A stretch of 64,000 nucleotides of DNA from Casimicrobium huifangae (GCF_009746125.1 NZ_CP041352.1:4138436-4202435), one strand, 5' to 3'; positions 45,749 through 54,337 are shown, counted from the stretch's first letter. Translations and numbers: made by a program. The notes: a model not told the origin generated them from the letters alone.

Positions 45749-46879
45749 TCAGCGCTTGTACCCATGCGGCGCAAAAGGCATCGCCACCACCGTCACCGGC
45801 GTCGGCGTGCCGCGCAGCATCGCGTTGATCTTGCTGCCGACTGCGGCGTGTGCGGCATCGACATAGGCCATGATGACCGGCCCGTTCACCGTGGGGCCGA
45901 AGCCGCCGCTGGTGACAACGCCTATCTTGTTGCCCGCAGCATCCTGCAGCTCCACGCCTTCACGGATCGGCGCGCGGCCTTCGGGTTTGAGGCCCACTCG
46001 CTTGCGCTTGACCTTTGTCGCGTCGTCGAGTTGACCGAGGATCACGCCCGCGCCCGGGAATCCGCCGGCGCGCTCGCCGCCGGTGCGACGCACCTTCTGC
46101 ATTGCCCAGGTGAGCGAGGCTTCGACCGGCGTGGTCGTGGTGTCGAGGTCGTGGCCATAGAGGCAGAGGCCCGCTTCAAGGCGCAGCGAATCGCGGGCGC
46201 CGAGGCCGATTGGTTGCACATTTGGTTGCGCGAGCAAGGCCTTCGCCAGCGCTTCACACTGTGCCGCCGGCACGCTGATTTCAAAGCCGTCCTCACCGGT
46301 ATAGCCCGAGCGCGTGACGAGGCAATCGATGCCAGCCAGATTCAAACGGCCACCGGCCATGAACGTCTGCGGCACTTCGCCGGCAGCGATGCCTTTCAAC
46401 GCAGCCTCCGCGCCTGGCCCCTGCAGCGCCAGCAGCGCAAGGTCATCACGCACGCGGATGTCGCAGCGATTGCCAATATGCTTTTGCAGATGCGCAATAT
46501 CCTGCGCCTTGCAGGCGGCATTCACCACCACGTGCAGATAGCTGCCGGTGTTGAAGATCATCAGATCATCAAGGATGCCGCCCTGCTCGTTGGTGAACAG
46601 CGCGTAACGCTGCTTGCCGGCCGCTATCCCGAGCACGTCCACCGGCACCAGTGTTTCCAGCGCTTTCGCGGCGTCCGGCCCGTGCAGCTCCACCTGCCCC
46701 ATGTGCGAGACGTCGAACAACCCGGCGTGGGCGCGGGTGTGCAGATGCTCCTTGAGTACGCCAAGCAGATATTGCACCGGCATGTCGTAGCCAGCGAAGG
46801 GCACCATGCGGGCGCCGAGGCTCACATGCAGGTCGTACAGCGGGGTGCGGAGAAGTTTCTCTGAAACGGGCTCAGACAT
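45749..46879 (-). CDS. gcvT: Aminomethyltransferase (glycine cleavage T protein)
   Basis: A 376-residue enzyme that releases ammonia and makes methylene-tetrahydrofolate from the aminomethyl-lipoyl H protein. Typical blocks are LYDLHVSLGARMVPFAGYDMPVQY, GLFDVSHMGQVELHGPDAAKALE and RSGYTGEDGFEISVPAAQCEALAKALL. The GxxARDSLRLEAGLCLYGHDLD stretch binds folate. It is the first gene of the operon. Upstream a tandem glycine riboswitch ends in a hairpin that holds the SD. Confidence 0.96.
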   Translation of the reverse strand: MSEPVSEKLLRTPLYDLHVSLGARMVPFAGYDMPVQYLLGVLKEHLHTRAHAGLFDVSHMGQVELHGPDAAKALETLVPVDVLGIAAGKQRYALFTNEQGGILDDLMIFNTGSYLHVVVNAACKAQDIAHLQKHIGNRCDIRVRDDLALLALQGPGAEAALKGIAAGEVPQTFMAGGRLNLAGIDCLVTRSGYTGEDGFEISVPAAQCEALAKALLAQPNVQPIGLGARDSLRLEAGLCLYGHDLDTTTTPVEASLTWAMQKVRRTGGERAGGFPGAGVILGQLDDATKVKRKRVGLKPEGRAPIREGVELQDAAGNKIGVVTSGGFGPTVNGPVIMAYVDAAHAAVGSKINAMLRGTPTPVTVVAMPFAPHGYKR

Positions 46880-46880
46880 C

Positions 46881-46913
46881 GGGACGTGGCTCCTGAGTGG
46901 AAGGTAACGTCCC
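46881..46913 (-). promoter_or_regulatory. Expression-platform hairpin over the gcvT ribosome binding site
   Basis: On the minus strand GGGACGT (46913-46907) pairs with ACGTCCC (46887-46881), one base before the ATG. The SD AGGAG (46894-46890) lies in the 19-base loop. Because this stem directly abuts the 3' side of aptamer-2 P1, glycine binding could switch SD access. This is inferred from the pairing only. Confidence 0.55.
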
Positions 46914-46914
46914 G

Positions 46915-47133
46915 GATCTGTCCTTTAGCCTGAGAGTTTCAACCGCCGGTTTTGCGGCGGTTTTGCCCCTTCGGCGGAGGCTCTCGCCAGTGTGTTGGCT
47001 GCCTCGCTCTCCAGATGTGCGGCAGCGATTCCTGCGAACCGACGCCGTGAATCAGTACGGTACCTGAGCGATCTTCCGGGGATTACGCCTACGGTAGCGC
47101 GAGAGCGGGTAGCCCGCGCGCTTCTCCTGATTC
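46915..47133 (-). ncRNA. Tandem glycine riboswitch upstream of gcvT
   Basis: Two aptamers on the minus strand. Distal aptamer 47133-47049: P1 GAATCAG/CTGATTC (perfect), GGAGAA at its start, CGTAGGCG, then GATCGCTCAGGTA. Proximal aptamer 47016-46916: P1 ATCTG/CAGAT, GGAGAGCGAGG, CGCCGAAGGGGCAAAACCGC, and AAACTCTCAGGCTAAAGGAC. These match the known glycine-riboswitch conserved words (CGCCGAAGG, CTCTCAGG, AAAGGACAG). The distal aptamer departs from consensus in several places. It switches on gcv genes when glycine is high in known cases. Confidence 0.92.
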
Positions 47134-47146
47134 AAAACGCAGTTTA

Positions 47147-48241
47147 TCAGCCTTCCGCGCGCCAGTTGCCGAGGAAATTGGTCATCGCCGCCTCGGCCGT
47201 CTTGTGCCATTCGTTGATCTCGCTGCGGAACCGTTTCCACGGGTCGTAAATCTTCTTGAATGCCGGGTTGCCAGCGGCCTCGGCGTCGTAGATGGCAAAG
47301 GCGCCGCGATAGGCGGCAATCATGAAGTTGTTGGGGAACAATTGCACGCGTGTGCCGCTGCCGATCATGCGCTTGTAGGCGGCCGGGTTGCGGGTGTCGT
47401 AGGCAGCCATCATCCACTGATTGACCCAGCCGCTGGCGACGTTGACGGCCTCCTTGTAGGCGGCCGGCAGCCCGTCATAGGCGGCCTTGTTGACATACAG
47501 GCTCAGTGCCGCGGACGGCTCCCACCAGGCCGGGTAGTAATAAAAACGCGCCACCGCCGGCAAGCCGAGCTTGTCATCGTCGTACGGCCCGACCCACTCG
47601 CCGGCATCGATTTTTTTGTCCTTCAATGCGCCGGCGATTTCGCCGCCTGGCAGGGCCATGGGCTCGGCGCCGAGCCGCTTCCAGATTTCGCCACCGAAGC
47701 CGGGGATGCGAATCTTCAGGCCCTTGACGTCGTCAAGCGTGCGGATTTCCTTGTTGTACCAGCCACCCATCTGGGCGCCGGTGTTGCCCATCGGGAAGTT
47801 GACCATGTTGTACTGGGCGAAGAGTTCGCGCAGCAGCTCGAGCCCGCCGCCCTGATAGACCCAGGCGTTGTGCTGCCGCTGATTGAGGCCGAACGGCAGG
47901 GTGGTGTCGAAGGCGAGCGCCTTGTTGACGCTCAGGAAGTAGTAGCCCGCCGTATGCGCACATTCGACATTGGCGTTCTGCACGGCCTCGAACACCGTTT
48001 TTGCCGGCGCAATCGAGGCGTTGTCGACGATCGATACCTTGAACTTGCCGCCCGTCACCGCATCAACAATGCGGGCGAACTGTTCGGCGCCACCGTAGAT
48101 GGTGTCGAGTGACTTCGGAAAGCTCGACGCCAGGCGCCAGTTGACGGCCGGCAGGTTCTGCGCTGCGGCGGTGACCGATGCCAGGCCAGCCAGCGCGCCG
48201 GCGGCACCAATGCCCCCGGACAGGAAATCGCGACGCTCCAT
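47147..48241 (-). CDS. TRAP transporter substrate-binding protein (DctP-like)
   Basis: A 364-residue periplasmic receptor. The N-terminus MERRDFLSGGIGAAGALAGLA has a twin-arginine motif (RRDFL), so Tat export is likely. Family blocks are WRLASSFPKSLDTIYGGAEQFARIVDAVTGGKFKVSIVDNASIAPAKTVFEAVQNANVECAHTAGYYFLSVNKALAF and AMALPGGEIAGALKDKKIDAGEWVGPYDD. The closest class handles mannitol/chloroaromatic-type substrates. GGAGGAG before the ATG fixes the start. No DctQ/DctM permease is near, so it is another receptor without visible partners. The downstream end touches the gcv riboswitch leader. Confidence 0.9.
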   Translation of the reverse strand: MERRDFLSGGIGAAGALAGLASVTAAAQNLPAVNWRLASSFPKSLDTIYGGAEQFARIVDAVTGGKFKVSIVDNASIAPAKTVFEAVQNANVECAHTAGYYFLSVNKALAFDTTLPFGLNQRQHNAWVYQGGGLELLRELFAQYNMVNFPMGNTGAQMGGWYNKEIRTLDDVKGLKIRIPGFGGEIWKRLGAEPMALPGGEIAGALKDKKIDAGEWVGPYDDDKLGLPAVARFYYYPAWWEPSAALSLYVNKAAYDGLPAAYKEAVNVASGWVNQWMMAAYDTRNPAAYKRMIGSGTRVQLFPNNFMIAAYRGAFAIYDAEAAGNPAFKKIYDPWKRFRSEINEWHKTAEAAMTNFLGNWRAEG

Positions 48242-48352
48242 GATTGCTCCTCCATGCCCCGTGCGCAACATCGCGTTCGAAACGGTTGCGGAGCGCGGAT
48301 GCGCACCTACAATCGCTGACGCTTTACCCCCTCGTTGCGCAAAGGATTTGTT

Positions 48353-48856
48353 GTGACTATTTCGATGTACGCCCTCTCGGTGCCGGTGTTTGATCGCTAT
48401 CTCGGCAACCTGATCAACATTCTCGACAAGGGCGCGGCCTATGCTGCAGAGCGGAAGATAGACGACACGGTGCTCACCGGCATGCGGATTTACCCCGACA
48501 TGTTTCCGATGTTGCGCCAGATCATGATCGCGGCAGATTTCGCCAAGGGCGCGTCGGCGCGACTGGCCGGCGTCGAAGTGCCGAAATACGAAGATTCCGA
48601 GAAGACCTTTGCCGAGCTCAAGGCGCGTTGCCAGAAGACGCGCGACTTCCTCGCCACACTCAAGCCGGAGCAGTTTGATGGCGCCGAGAACCGCACCATC
48701 AACATCACCATTGCCGGCGCGCCGGCCGAATTCGTCGGGCTGCCGTACCTGACCGGTTTTGCGTTGCCCAACTTCTACTTCCACGCCACTACGGCGTACA
48801 ACCTGCTGCGCCAGGCCGGCGTGCCGCTGGGCAAGCGCGACTTCATCGGCGGCTAA
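48353..48856 (+). CDS. DUF1993 family protein
   Basis: A 167-residue helical protein of DUF1993, related in fold to DinB-type four-helix bundles. Clear family sequence: MYALSVPVFDRYLGNLINILDKGAAYAAERKIDDTVLTGMRIYPDMFPMLRQIMIAADFAKGASARLAG and LPYLTGFALPNFYFHATTAYNLLRQAGVPLGKRDFIG. The role is unknown. The GTG at 48353 is preferred because AAAGGA lies 6 bp upstream. It is divergent from the TRAP receptor gene, with a TACAAT -10-like hexamer at about 48308. Confidence 0.88.
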   Translation: MTISMYALSVPVFDRYLGNLINILDKGAAYAAERKIDDTVLTGMRIYPDMFPMLRQIMIAADFAKGASARLAGVEVPKYEDSEKTFAELKARCQKTRDFLATLKPEQFDGAENRTINITIAGAPAEFVGLPYLTGFALPNFYFHATTAYNLLRQAGVPLGKRDFIGG

Positions 48857-48881
48857 GCCCGCCCCGGATCAAGGAGGACGC

Positions 48882-49307
48882 ATGAAACTGTTTTTCGCAC
48901 TGATTGGTCTGCTCGCCGCGGCAACTGTGGCAGCCCAGACGCCCACCGGCGCCTGGAAGACCGTGGACGATGCCACCGGCAAGGAGAAGGCGGTGATCCG
49001 CATCACCGAGGCCAATGGCGTATTCACCGGCAAGATCGAAAAATTGCTCGACCCGGCCAAGCAGGACTCGAAGTGCGACGAGTGCACGGACGACCGCAAG
49101 GGCAAGCCGGTAGTCGGGCTCACCATCATGCGTAACGTCAAGAAAGGCGAAGGCCACTGGGAGGGCGGCGACATCCTCGACGCCGCCAACGGCAAGGTGT
49201 ACCGGGTTCGCCTCAGTCTCAGCGCCGACAACAAAAAGCTGGAAGTGCGGGGCTACATGGGCACGCCACTGTTCGGGCGGACGCAAACGTGGACGCGAAT
49301 GGAGTAG
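48882..49307 (+). CDS. DUF2147 family secreted protein
   Basis: A 141-residue protein with a signal peptide (MKLFFALIGLLAAATVAA). The DUF2147 pattern is evident: GAWKTVDDATGKEKAVIRITEANGVFTGKIEKLLDPAKQDSKCDECTDDRKGKPVVGLTIMRNVKK and the end RGYMGTPLFGRTQTWTRME. The CDEC pair may form a disulfide. The lipocalin-like family is of unknown function. AAGGAGG lies 5 bp before the ATG, which fixes the start, and the gene follows the DUF1993 gene by 25 bp. Confidence 0.88.
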   Translation: MKLFFALIGLLAAATVAAQTPTGAWKTVDDATGKEKAVIRITEANGVFTGKIEKLLDPAKQDSKCDECTDDRKGKPVVGLTIMRNVKKGEGHWEGGDILDAANGKVYRVRLSLSADNKKLEVRGYMGTPLFGRTQTWTRME

Positions 49308-49427
49308 CAGCTTTTTGGGCGAATCCGCAACTGCGTTGGGCTAAGGCGGTCATTTCATCAAATGTCGATAATTGGTCTTTTTGCCATCTGCGCCCGCACC
49401 GAATGGGCATTTCAGCGAAAAGCTGAT
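49308..49427. repeat. 120-bp palindromic element, copy D
   Basis: CAGCTTTT at 49308 and AAAAGCTG at 49418 are perfect inverted ends. The centre is AATGTCGATAATT, and the arms include CGTTGGGCTAAGGCGG and GAATGGGCATTTCAG. It fills the whole gap between the DUF2147 stop (49307) and the ATG of the next gene (49430). Confidence 0.75.
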
Positions 49428-49429
49428 CA

Positions 49430-50029
49430 ATGCTGAAGCAACTCGCCAACTGGTGGAAGCGGCGCGGCGGTAGCGAAAAAGCGACCGCCGAAGACACGCC
49501 AGACCCAGCCCAGATCGCCGCCATCGAGCAGGCGCGTGCCGCCATGCGCGACCGCCCGGCGCTCGACGGGACCATCCGCATCGTCGAAATTGACGATCCG
49601 GCCATCGCCGCCCAACTGTTCCGCCGCAAATTCGGCCAGGAGATTCCGCAGTTCCCGCGCCATTTCGTCGCTTTGGCCGGTGACGTCTGCGCTGGCTACG
49701 TGCACTACACCGCATGGCAGGGTGACTATCTCTGCGGCGGGCTCTGCACCGACGATCGCGTGTATCGCGCGCTGTCGCCGCTGCAGCGTGCGTGGGTGCG
49801 CGAGCGTGGCGGTATCGCCGAGATCATGATGCGCCACGCTCACGCTGCGCTCGCCGATGGCGCCACCATCTGGGGCTACATCGGTGACAAGCAGGCGGAG
49901 GCGGTGGATCGCCGCGTCGGCTTTGAGAAAGTCGCTGAGCCCTATCTGTTCGCCATCTGGCAAAAGCCGATCAGTGCAGAAGGCAAGCAGCGCCGCATTG
50001 CCGAGGCGATGAAGCTCGGGCCCTTCTGA
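49430..50029 (+). CDS. Hypothetical GNAT-like protein
   Basis: A 199-residue protein. The first 45 residues are a charged linker (MLKQLANWWKRRGGSEKATAED…). The rest resembles a GNAT fold (FVALAGDVCAGYVHYTAWQGDYLCGGLCTDDRVYRAL and GATIWGYIGDKQAEAVDRRVGFEKV), but the acetyl-CoA loop Q/R-x-x-G-x-G/A is not clear. No SD precedes the ATG; instead the palindrome D ends 3 bp upstream. The start may therefore be internal. The activity is unknown. Confidence 0.7.
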   Translation: MLKQLANWWKRRGGSEKATAEDTPDPAQIAAIEQARAAMRDRPALDGTIRIVEIDDPAIAAQLFRRKFGQEIPQFPRHFVALAGDVCAGYVHYTAWQGDYLCGGLCTDDRVYRALSPLQRAWVRERGGIAEIMMRHAHAALADGATIWGYIGDKQAEAVDRRVGFEKVAEPYLFAIWQKPISAEGKQRRIAEAMKLGPF

Positions 50030-50054
50030 GCCGAGCTGCGCCGAGGCCCTGTAG

Positions 50055-50915
50055 TCAGCAGGCGCCGTCAAGCAACGCCAGCAGGCTGTCGCGGCTGTTC
50101 CAGTCTGGCCCGAAGACAAATCGCGGCAAATACCAGCGATCGCTGTCGCGCGTGAGGTAGTCGCTCTGGCCGCCGAACGCGGCGATGGTGCCGAGCGGCT
50201 CGGCGACGGTGGGCATGTAGCGATAGCGCATGTACCCCGACGCCTGCGTCCACGGGTAGGCAAACAGCGACGGCCGCCGGCCCGCGCGCGAATCGATGTA
50301 ATTCGCTGCGGCCCGCACATGCATGTCGCACTCGGCGAAGGTATCAATCGCAAAAAAATCGCCGCTGCGCTGCTCGCGCTGCACCACCGGCGACACGGTG
50401 GGGTGATTGTGGTCCCAGCCGTGGCTTTCGATCGGCATCAGGCCGCTGGCGTTCGCCGCCTGCCACCAGTCATCGTTCAGCGCGCCCTGCCCGGCCATCG
50501 CACCGAGGTCGATCTGGCGCCGCGCGGACGGACTGGCGATGACAAAACTGGTGAGCGAAAGCGCCGGCTGCTGCCCTGGCCGTTCGCGCTGAAAGCTGCG
50601 TATCGATTCGGCAAAACTGGTCTGCGCGCCGTGCTCGGGATGGATGACATTGCGCCAGTCGTAGTCGGTGCCGTCGTCACACGACAGCGCCACTACGGGT
50701 CGCGCACCACCGGCGAGATCAGCGAAGTCATTGCGCTCGCCGCGCACCCAGCGCGCCACCTCGACCAGCGGCACCACCGCAAAACCGGCGTCATCGATCA
50801 CGCGCAGATCAGCGGCGAATGCGATCAGGTCGTTGTTGTCATAGCGGTCGCCGAAGACGTTGTAGCCGTGCCAGGTGAGCACCGGAATGCGCTGTTGCGG
50901 GCGGGAGCTGGGCAT
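50055..50915 (-). CDS. Polysaccharide deacetylase family protein
   Basis: A 286-residue NodB-type carbohydrate esterase-like protein. The strand with the catalytic acid is VVALSCDDGTDYDW. The metal-site His residues are in PIESHGWDHNHPTVSPVV, and RPSLFAYPWTQASGYM is the typical late motif. There is no evident signal peptide, which is unusual for a wall or exopolysaccharide deacetylase. It is divergent from the MBOAT gene with only 26 bp between starts, so they may share a regulatory region. Start taken as the ATG at 50915. Confidence 0.82.
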   Translation of the reverse strand: MPSSRPQQRIPVLTWHGYNVFGDRYDNNDLIAFAADLRVIDDAGFAVVPLVEVARWVRGERNDFADLAGGARPVVALSCDDGTDYDWRNVIHPEHGAQTSFAESIRSFQRERPGQQPALSLTSFVIASPSARRQIDLGAMAGQGALNDDWWQAANASGLMPIESHGWDHNHPTVSPVVQREQRSGDFFAIDTFAECDMHVRAAANYIDSRAGRRPSLFAYPWTQASGYMRYRYMPTVAEPLGTIAAFGGQSDYLTRDSDRWYLPRFVFGPDWNSRDSLLALLDGAC

Positions 50916-50941
50916 GCGCTCTACATTAGCATTGAGTCGCA

Positions 50942-52366
50942 ATGACCTTCGACTCCCTCACCTTCGCCGTCTTTCTGGCGATCGTCTTCCCCGTCTATGT
51001 TCTGCTGCGTTCGTGGAACGGACGCAAGAACCTGCTGCTCGCCGCGAGCTGCGTGTTCTACGGCTCGTGGAACCCGTTTTTCCTGATTCTGCTGGCCTTC
51101 ACCACGGTGTTCGACTGGTGGGCGGCGCAACGCATCCATGCGGCGACAAGCGACACCACGCGGCGACGCTGGTTCTGGGCATCGATCATCGCGAGCCTGT
51201 CGCTGCTCGGCTATTTCAAGTACGCGCAATTCTTTGCCAACACCGCAATCGAGTGGCTGGCGCTCATCGGCGTTACCTACAAGCCCATCGACCTCGGCAT
51301 CGTGCTGCCGCTCGGCATCTCGTTCTATACGTTTGAGTCGATCTCCTACATCGTCGACGTTTACAAGAAGCGCATCACGCCCACCAAAAATCTGCGTGAC
51401 TATGGGCTGTTCATGACCTTCTTCCCGCATCTGGTGGCGGGGCCGATCATGCGTTTTGGCGACTTTAACGCGCAGACGACGACGCCGAGAACGGTCACCG
51501 CCGATGCCGTGGCCACCGGGGCCTTCATGCTGGTGGGTGGCCTGTTCCTGAAGATCGTCGGCGCGGATCAGGTGTTCGCGCCGGTGTCCGACATCGTCTT
51601 TGCGCCGGACTACAAGGCTGGCTTCGTCGCCGCATGGGCAGGTGCCTTCTCGTTCTCGATGCAGGTGTATTGCGATTTCGCCGGCTACTCACTGGCGGCG
51701 CTCGGCATCGCCAAAATGTTCGGCTTTCACCTGCCGCCGAACTTCGAGGCACCGTTTGCCTCGGTCGGCATTGCCGAGCTGTGGACGCGCTGGCACATTT
51801 CGCTCTCGAACTGGCTGCGCGACTATGTGTTCAACCCGCTCGGGCATTACCGCAAGGGCCGATTGCGGGGCTACCTGAACGTGATGATCACCTTCACCGC
51901 CTGCGGCTTCTGGCACGGCGCCGCGTGGCACTTTGTGGTGTGGGGCGCAATGCACGGCGCATTCCTCGTCGGCGAACGCATCCTGAAGGATTCCATTGGC
52001 GACTGGAAGTTGTGGGACGCAAAGCCGGTGCGCTGGCTGCTGGCGCTGCTCACCTTCGCGCTCTTCTCTTGGGCGGTGGTCTACTTCCGCGCGCCGACGA
52101 TCGCACTGGCGTGGGATCGCACCCTCGCGATGTTCGGTTTCGCCGCGAAGGACGCTGCCACGCTCGCCTGGAATGGCGAGGTGTGGGTATTCGTCGTCGC
52201 CCTCGTCGTGGGTCTCGCGGTGCAAGCCTGGCTGAAGCCGCGCAAGGGTTGGGACTGGCTGCCCGCGCTGGCATGGCCCTGGCGCGTAGCGTTGCTGTCG
52301 CTGATGTCGCTGGCGATCATCCTGTCGCCGGGCAAGACCAATGCCTTCATCTACTTTCAGTTTTAG
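50942..52366 (+). CDS. MBOAT-family O-acyltransferase (DltB/AlgI-like)
   Basis: A 474-residue polytopic membrane protein with about ten hydrophobic segments. The MBOAT signature is complete: LGISFYTFESISYIVDVYKK, MTFFPHLVAGPIMRF, RWHISLSNWLRDYVFNPLG and GFWHGAAWHFVVWGAMHG with the catalytic His (about residue 323). It transfers acetyl or other acyl groups across the membrane to a polysaccharide. The next gene, 9 bp downstream, has an SGNH-like partner, as in AlgI/AlgJ and PatA/PatB-type pairs. Confidence 0.93.
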   Translation: MTFDSLTFAVFLAIVFPVYVLLRSWNGRKNLLLAASCVFYGSWNPFFLILLAFTTVFDWWAAQRIHAATSDTTRRRWFWASIIASLSLLGYFKYAQFFANTAIEWLALIGVTYKPIDLGIVLPLGISFYTFESISYIVDVYKKRITPTKNLRDYGLFMTFFPHLVAGPIMRFGDFNAQTTTPRTVTADAVATGAFMLVGGLFLKIVGADQVFAPVSDIVFAPDYKAGFVAAWAGAFSFSMQVYCDFAGYSLAALGIAKMFGFHLPPNFEAPFASVGIAELWTRWHISLSNWLRDYVFNPLGHYRKGRLRGYLNVMITFTACGFWHGAAWHFVVWGAMHGAFLVGERILKDSIGDWKLWDAKPVRWLLALLTFALFSWAVVYFRAPTIALAWDRTLAMFGFAAKDAATLAWNGEVWVFVVALVVGLAVQAWLKPRKGWDWLPALAWPWRVALLSLMSLAIILSPGKTNAFIYFQF

Positions 52367-52375
52367 GAGAGCGCC

Positions 52376-53374
52376 GTGAGCAACCCACGCTGGCTCCTGA
52401 CCTGGCTGTTGGCCGCAGCAATCACGCTTGGCGGCTGGTTCGCGTTTGAGAAGTACTGGCGCACGCAGGGCTACGCGCCGACAGTGATGGACAGTCTCGA
52501 CCTCTGGTCGCAGCATCGCGCCCGCGCCGTGAAACCGGCGCCACCGCAACGCATCGCGCTGCTGGGTGCGTCGCGCATCCAGTACGGTTTTTCGCCGGCA
52601 GTGTTCCGCGACGAGGCGTTCAAGATGGGGCTCAACGTGGACCCCATCATGCTCGCCGTCAACGGGCATTACCCGCTCGCCGCGCTGCGTGATCTGGCTG
52701 ACGACCCGAAGTTCACCGGCACCGTCATCATCGGCTGCGATTCGCGCGGCATGGACCGCAAGGTGTGGGAGATGCAGGCAAAGCAGATCGCGCACTACCA
52801 CCACGACTGGAGCCCCTCGCGCGAGGTGCACCGGCGCCTGCTCACCCGCGTGCAGGAGCACGCGATTGCGGCGCGACCGGACTTCGCCTTCGTCACGTTG
52901 ATCAAGCGCTATATCGACGGCCACGGTGCGCCGTACAAGGAATACGTGACCTTCGAGCGCGACCGCGCCGGTGGCACCGATTACGTGAAGAGCGACATCA
53001 ATGCCATCCGCAACGCCCGCGTGGCGGACCTGCGCAAGTACTACCCCATGTACACGCCACCGACGCCGGATGTCTGGCTGAACGAAATGCGTGAGGTGGC
53101 GCGCTGGGTGGAACGCATCAACGCGCGTGGCGGCAAGGTGGTGTTCTACCGAGAGCCGGTCTCGGGCGAACACATCGAGCTCGACGAGCAGAATTTTCCG
53201 CGCGGGAAGTATTGGGACAAACTGGTCGCCATCATGCCGGCCACGATGATCGACTTCCGCGACTATCCGCCGCTCAACATCGACACGCCGGACACATCGC
53301 ACATTGACATCAAGGACATCGACCGTCACACCCGTGCCTTCGTGCAGGTGCTGCGGCAGTTGAAGGTTCTGTAG
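52376..53374 (+). CDS. SGNH-like protein paired with MBOAT acyltransferase
   Basis: A 332-residue membrane-anchored protein with an N-terminal helix (LLTWLLAAAITLGGWFAF). The strand IALLGASRIQYGFSP resembles the Gly-Ala-Ser block of SGNH hydrolases. A later stretch with D-x-x-H (DTSHIDIKD) could supply the Asp-His pair. Such proteins finish polysaccharide O-acetylation by taking an acyl group from the MBOAT partner. Full catalytic motifs are not conclusive. The start is a GTG with AGGAG upstream, and the gap to the MBOAT stop is 9 bp. Confidence 0.72.
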   Translation: MSNPRWLLTWLLAAAITLGGWFAFEKYWRTQGYAPTVMDSLDLWSQHRARAVKPAPPQRIALLGASRIQYGFSPAVFRDEAFKMGLNVDPIMLAVNGHYPLAALRDLADDPKFTGTVIIGCDSRGMDRKVWEMQAKQIAHYHHDWSPSREVHRRLLTRVQEHAIAARPDFAFVTLIKRYIDGHGAPYKEYVTFERDRAGGTDYVKSDINAIRNARVADLRKYYPMYTPPTPDVWLNEMREVARWVERINARGGKVVFYREPVSGEHIELDEQNFPRGKYWDKLVAIMPATMIDFRDYPPLNIDTPDTSHIDIKDIDRHTRAFVQVLRQLKVL

Positions 53375-53384
53375 CCAACGGTGC

Positions 53385-53427
53385 TCGATGGACAAATGCC
53401 TTGACGCGCTTCGCTTCTCACGGCTAC
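53385..53427 (-). repeat. Distant inverted REP copy
   Basis: CTCGATGGACAAATGCCTTG-ACGCGCTTCGCTTCTCACGG-CTAC matches the 16318-16362 copy. It is the distal member of the RAYT-linked family. Confidence 0.8.
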
Positions 53428-53455
53428 AAGCCTGAACGATGCGCGGCGCCGCGAC

Positions 53456-53490
53456 GTAGCCCGGAGAAGCGAAGCGCGTCCGGGTTCCCG
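53456..53490 (+). repeat. Distant forward REP copy
   Basis: GTAGCCCGGAGAAGCGAAGC-GCGTCCGGGTTCCCG is identical in its first 35 bp to the REPs flanking the RAYT gene, 37 kb away. With 53385-53427 it forms an inverted pair in the opposite order from the 16-kb locus. Confidence 0.88.
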
Positions 53491-53508
53491 CTCGTACGGC
53501 TTCGGCGG

Positions 53509-54255
53509 CTACGTCAGGCTGGCCGGCAACAACGCCACGCCCTGCGCCAGCGCCTTCGCAATCGCCTCACGCCCTGAAACGACAACGAACTGGCCATCGG
53601 TCGCCTGCAACGTGACTGGCGCAGCATCGCCTCGCCCGCCCGCGCCAGCCAACGCATCCGCCATCGCCGCCAGTCGCTGCGGGCACATCCACACCTGCGC
53701 ATGTGCCTGCCCGCGATTGCGCGCGGCGAACGCCTGTTCGATGGTGGCGGCCACTGTCTCCGGCGCCACGTAAGACGTATCAACAATCAGATCGTAGTTG
53801 CGATAGTCGCGCAGCTCAATGCCATACAGCGCACGGAAGCGCGTCGTCTCCAGCTGCGTGCGGCTGCGGTTGTTCTCCACCGCATGCTCCAGCGAATGAT
53901 GGTGCTCCTCGCTGCGCGACGCGCCGAACACGCGCTCGGCGCCGACCAGCGGGTCCACTGATAGGAACACTTTGAACGCCGGTGGGATGAAATGCCACGC
54001 CAGGCGCGAGTCGACAATGATGTGATCGCGCGTTTCGCCCAGCATCTTGGTGTAAGCGTCGATGCGGTCGTCCACGCTGCGGTCCTTCGCCGACTGCTCG
54101 TTCAGCTGCAACGTGGTCAGCCCCATGCTCGTCGCGATCTCGCGTTGCATGCCACCGGCCGAAATGATCGGATAACCCAGCGAAGCGGAAAGAATACGCG
54201 CCACCGACGACTTGCCGCCGCCGATATCCCCCGACAATGTGACGATTTCCTTCAC
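53509..54255 (-). CDS. Cytidylate-kinase-like P-loop protein
   Basis: A 248-residue nucleotide-binding protein. The P-loop is LSGDIGGGKSSVARILSASLGYPIIS near the N-terminus, followed by MQREIATSMGLTTLQLNEQS and DDRIDAYTKMLGETRDHIIVDSRLAWHFIPPAFKVFLSV. The N-terminal 180 residues resemble small CMP/cytidylate kinases or the dephospho-CoA-kinase-like group. The C-terminal 70 residues are of unknown type. The GTG at 54255 is preferred over the upstream TTG at 54288, because it puts the P-loop strand at the start. The substrate nucleoside is not clear. Confidence 0.72.
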   Translation of the reverse strand: MKEIVTLSGDIGGGKSSVARILSASLGYPIISAGGMQREIATSMGLTTLQLNEQSAKDRSVDDRIDAYTKMLGETRDHIIVDSRLAWHFIPPAFKVFLSVDPLVGAERVFGASRSEEHHHSLEHAVENNRSRTQLETTRFRALYGIELRDYRNYDLIVDTSYVAPETVAATIEQAFAARNRGQAHAQVWMCPQRLAAMADALAGAGGRGDAAPVTLQATDGQFVVVSGREAIAKALAQGVALLPASLT

Positions 54256-54337
54256 GTAAGCAGGCGCACCTTGGCGCGAGAAAGGCAATCCGGGATTTTA
54301 GGGGGTGGCGATTGCCGCGCTGGCCTACCCGATCGCC

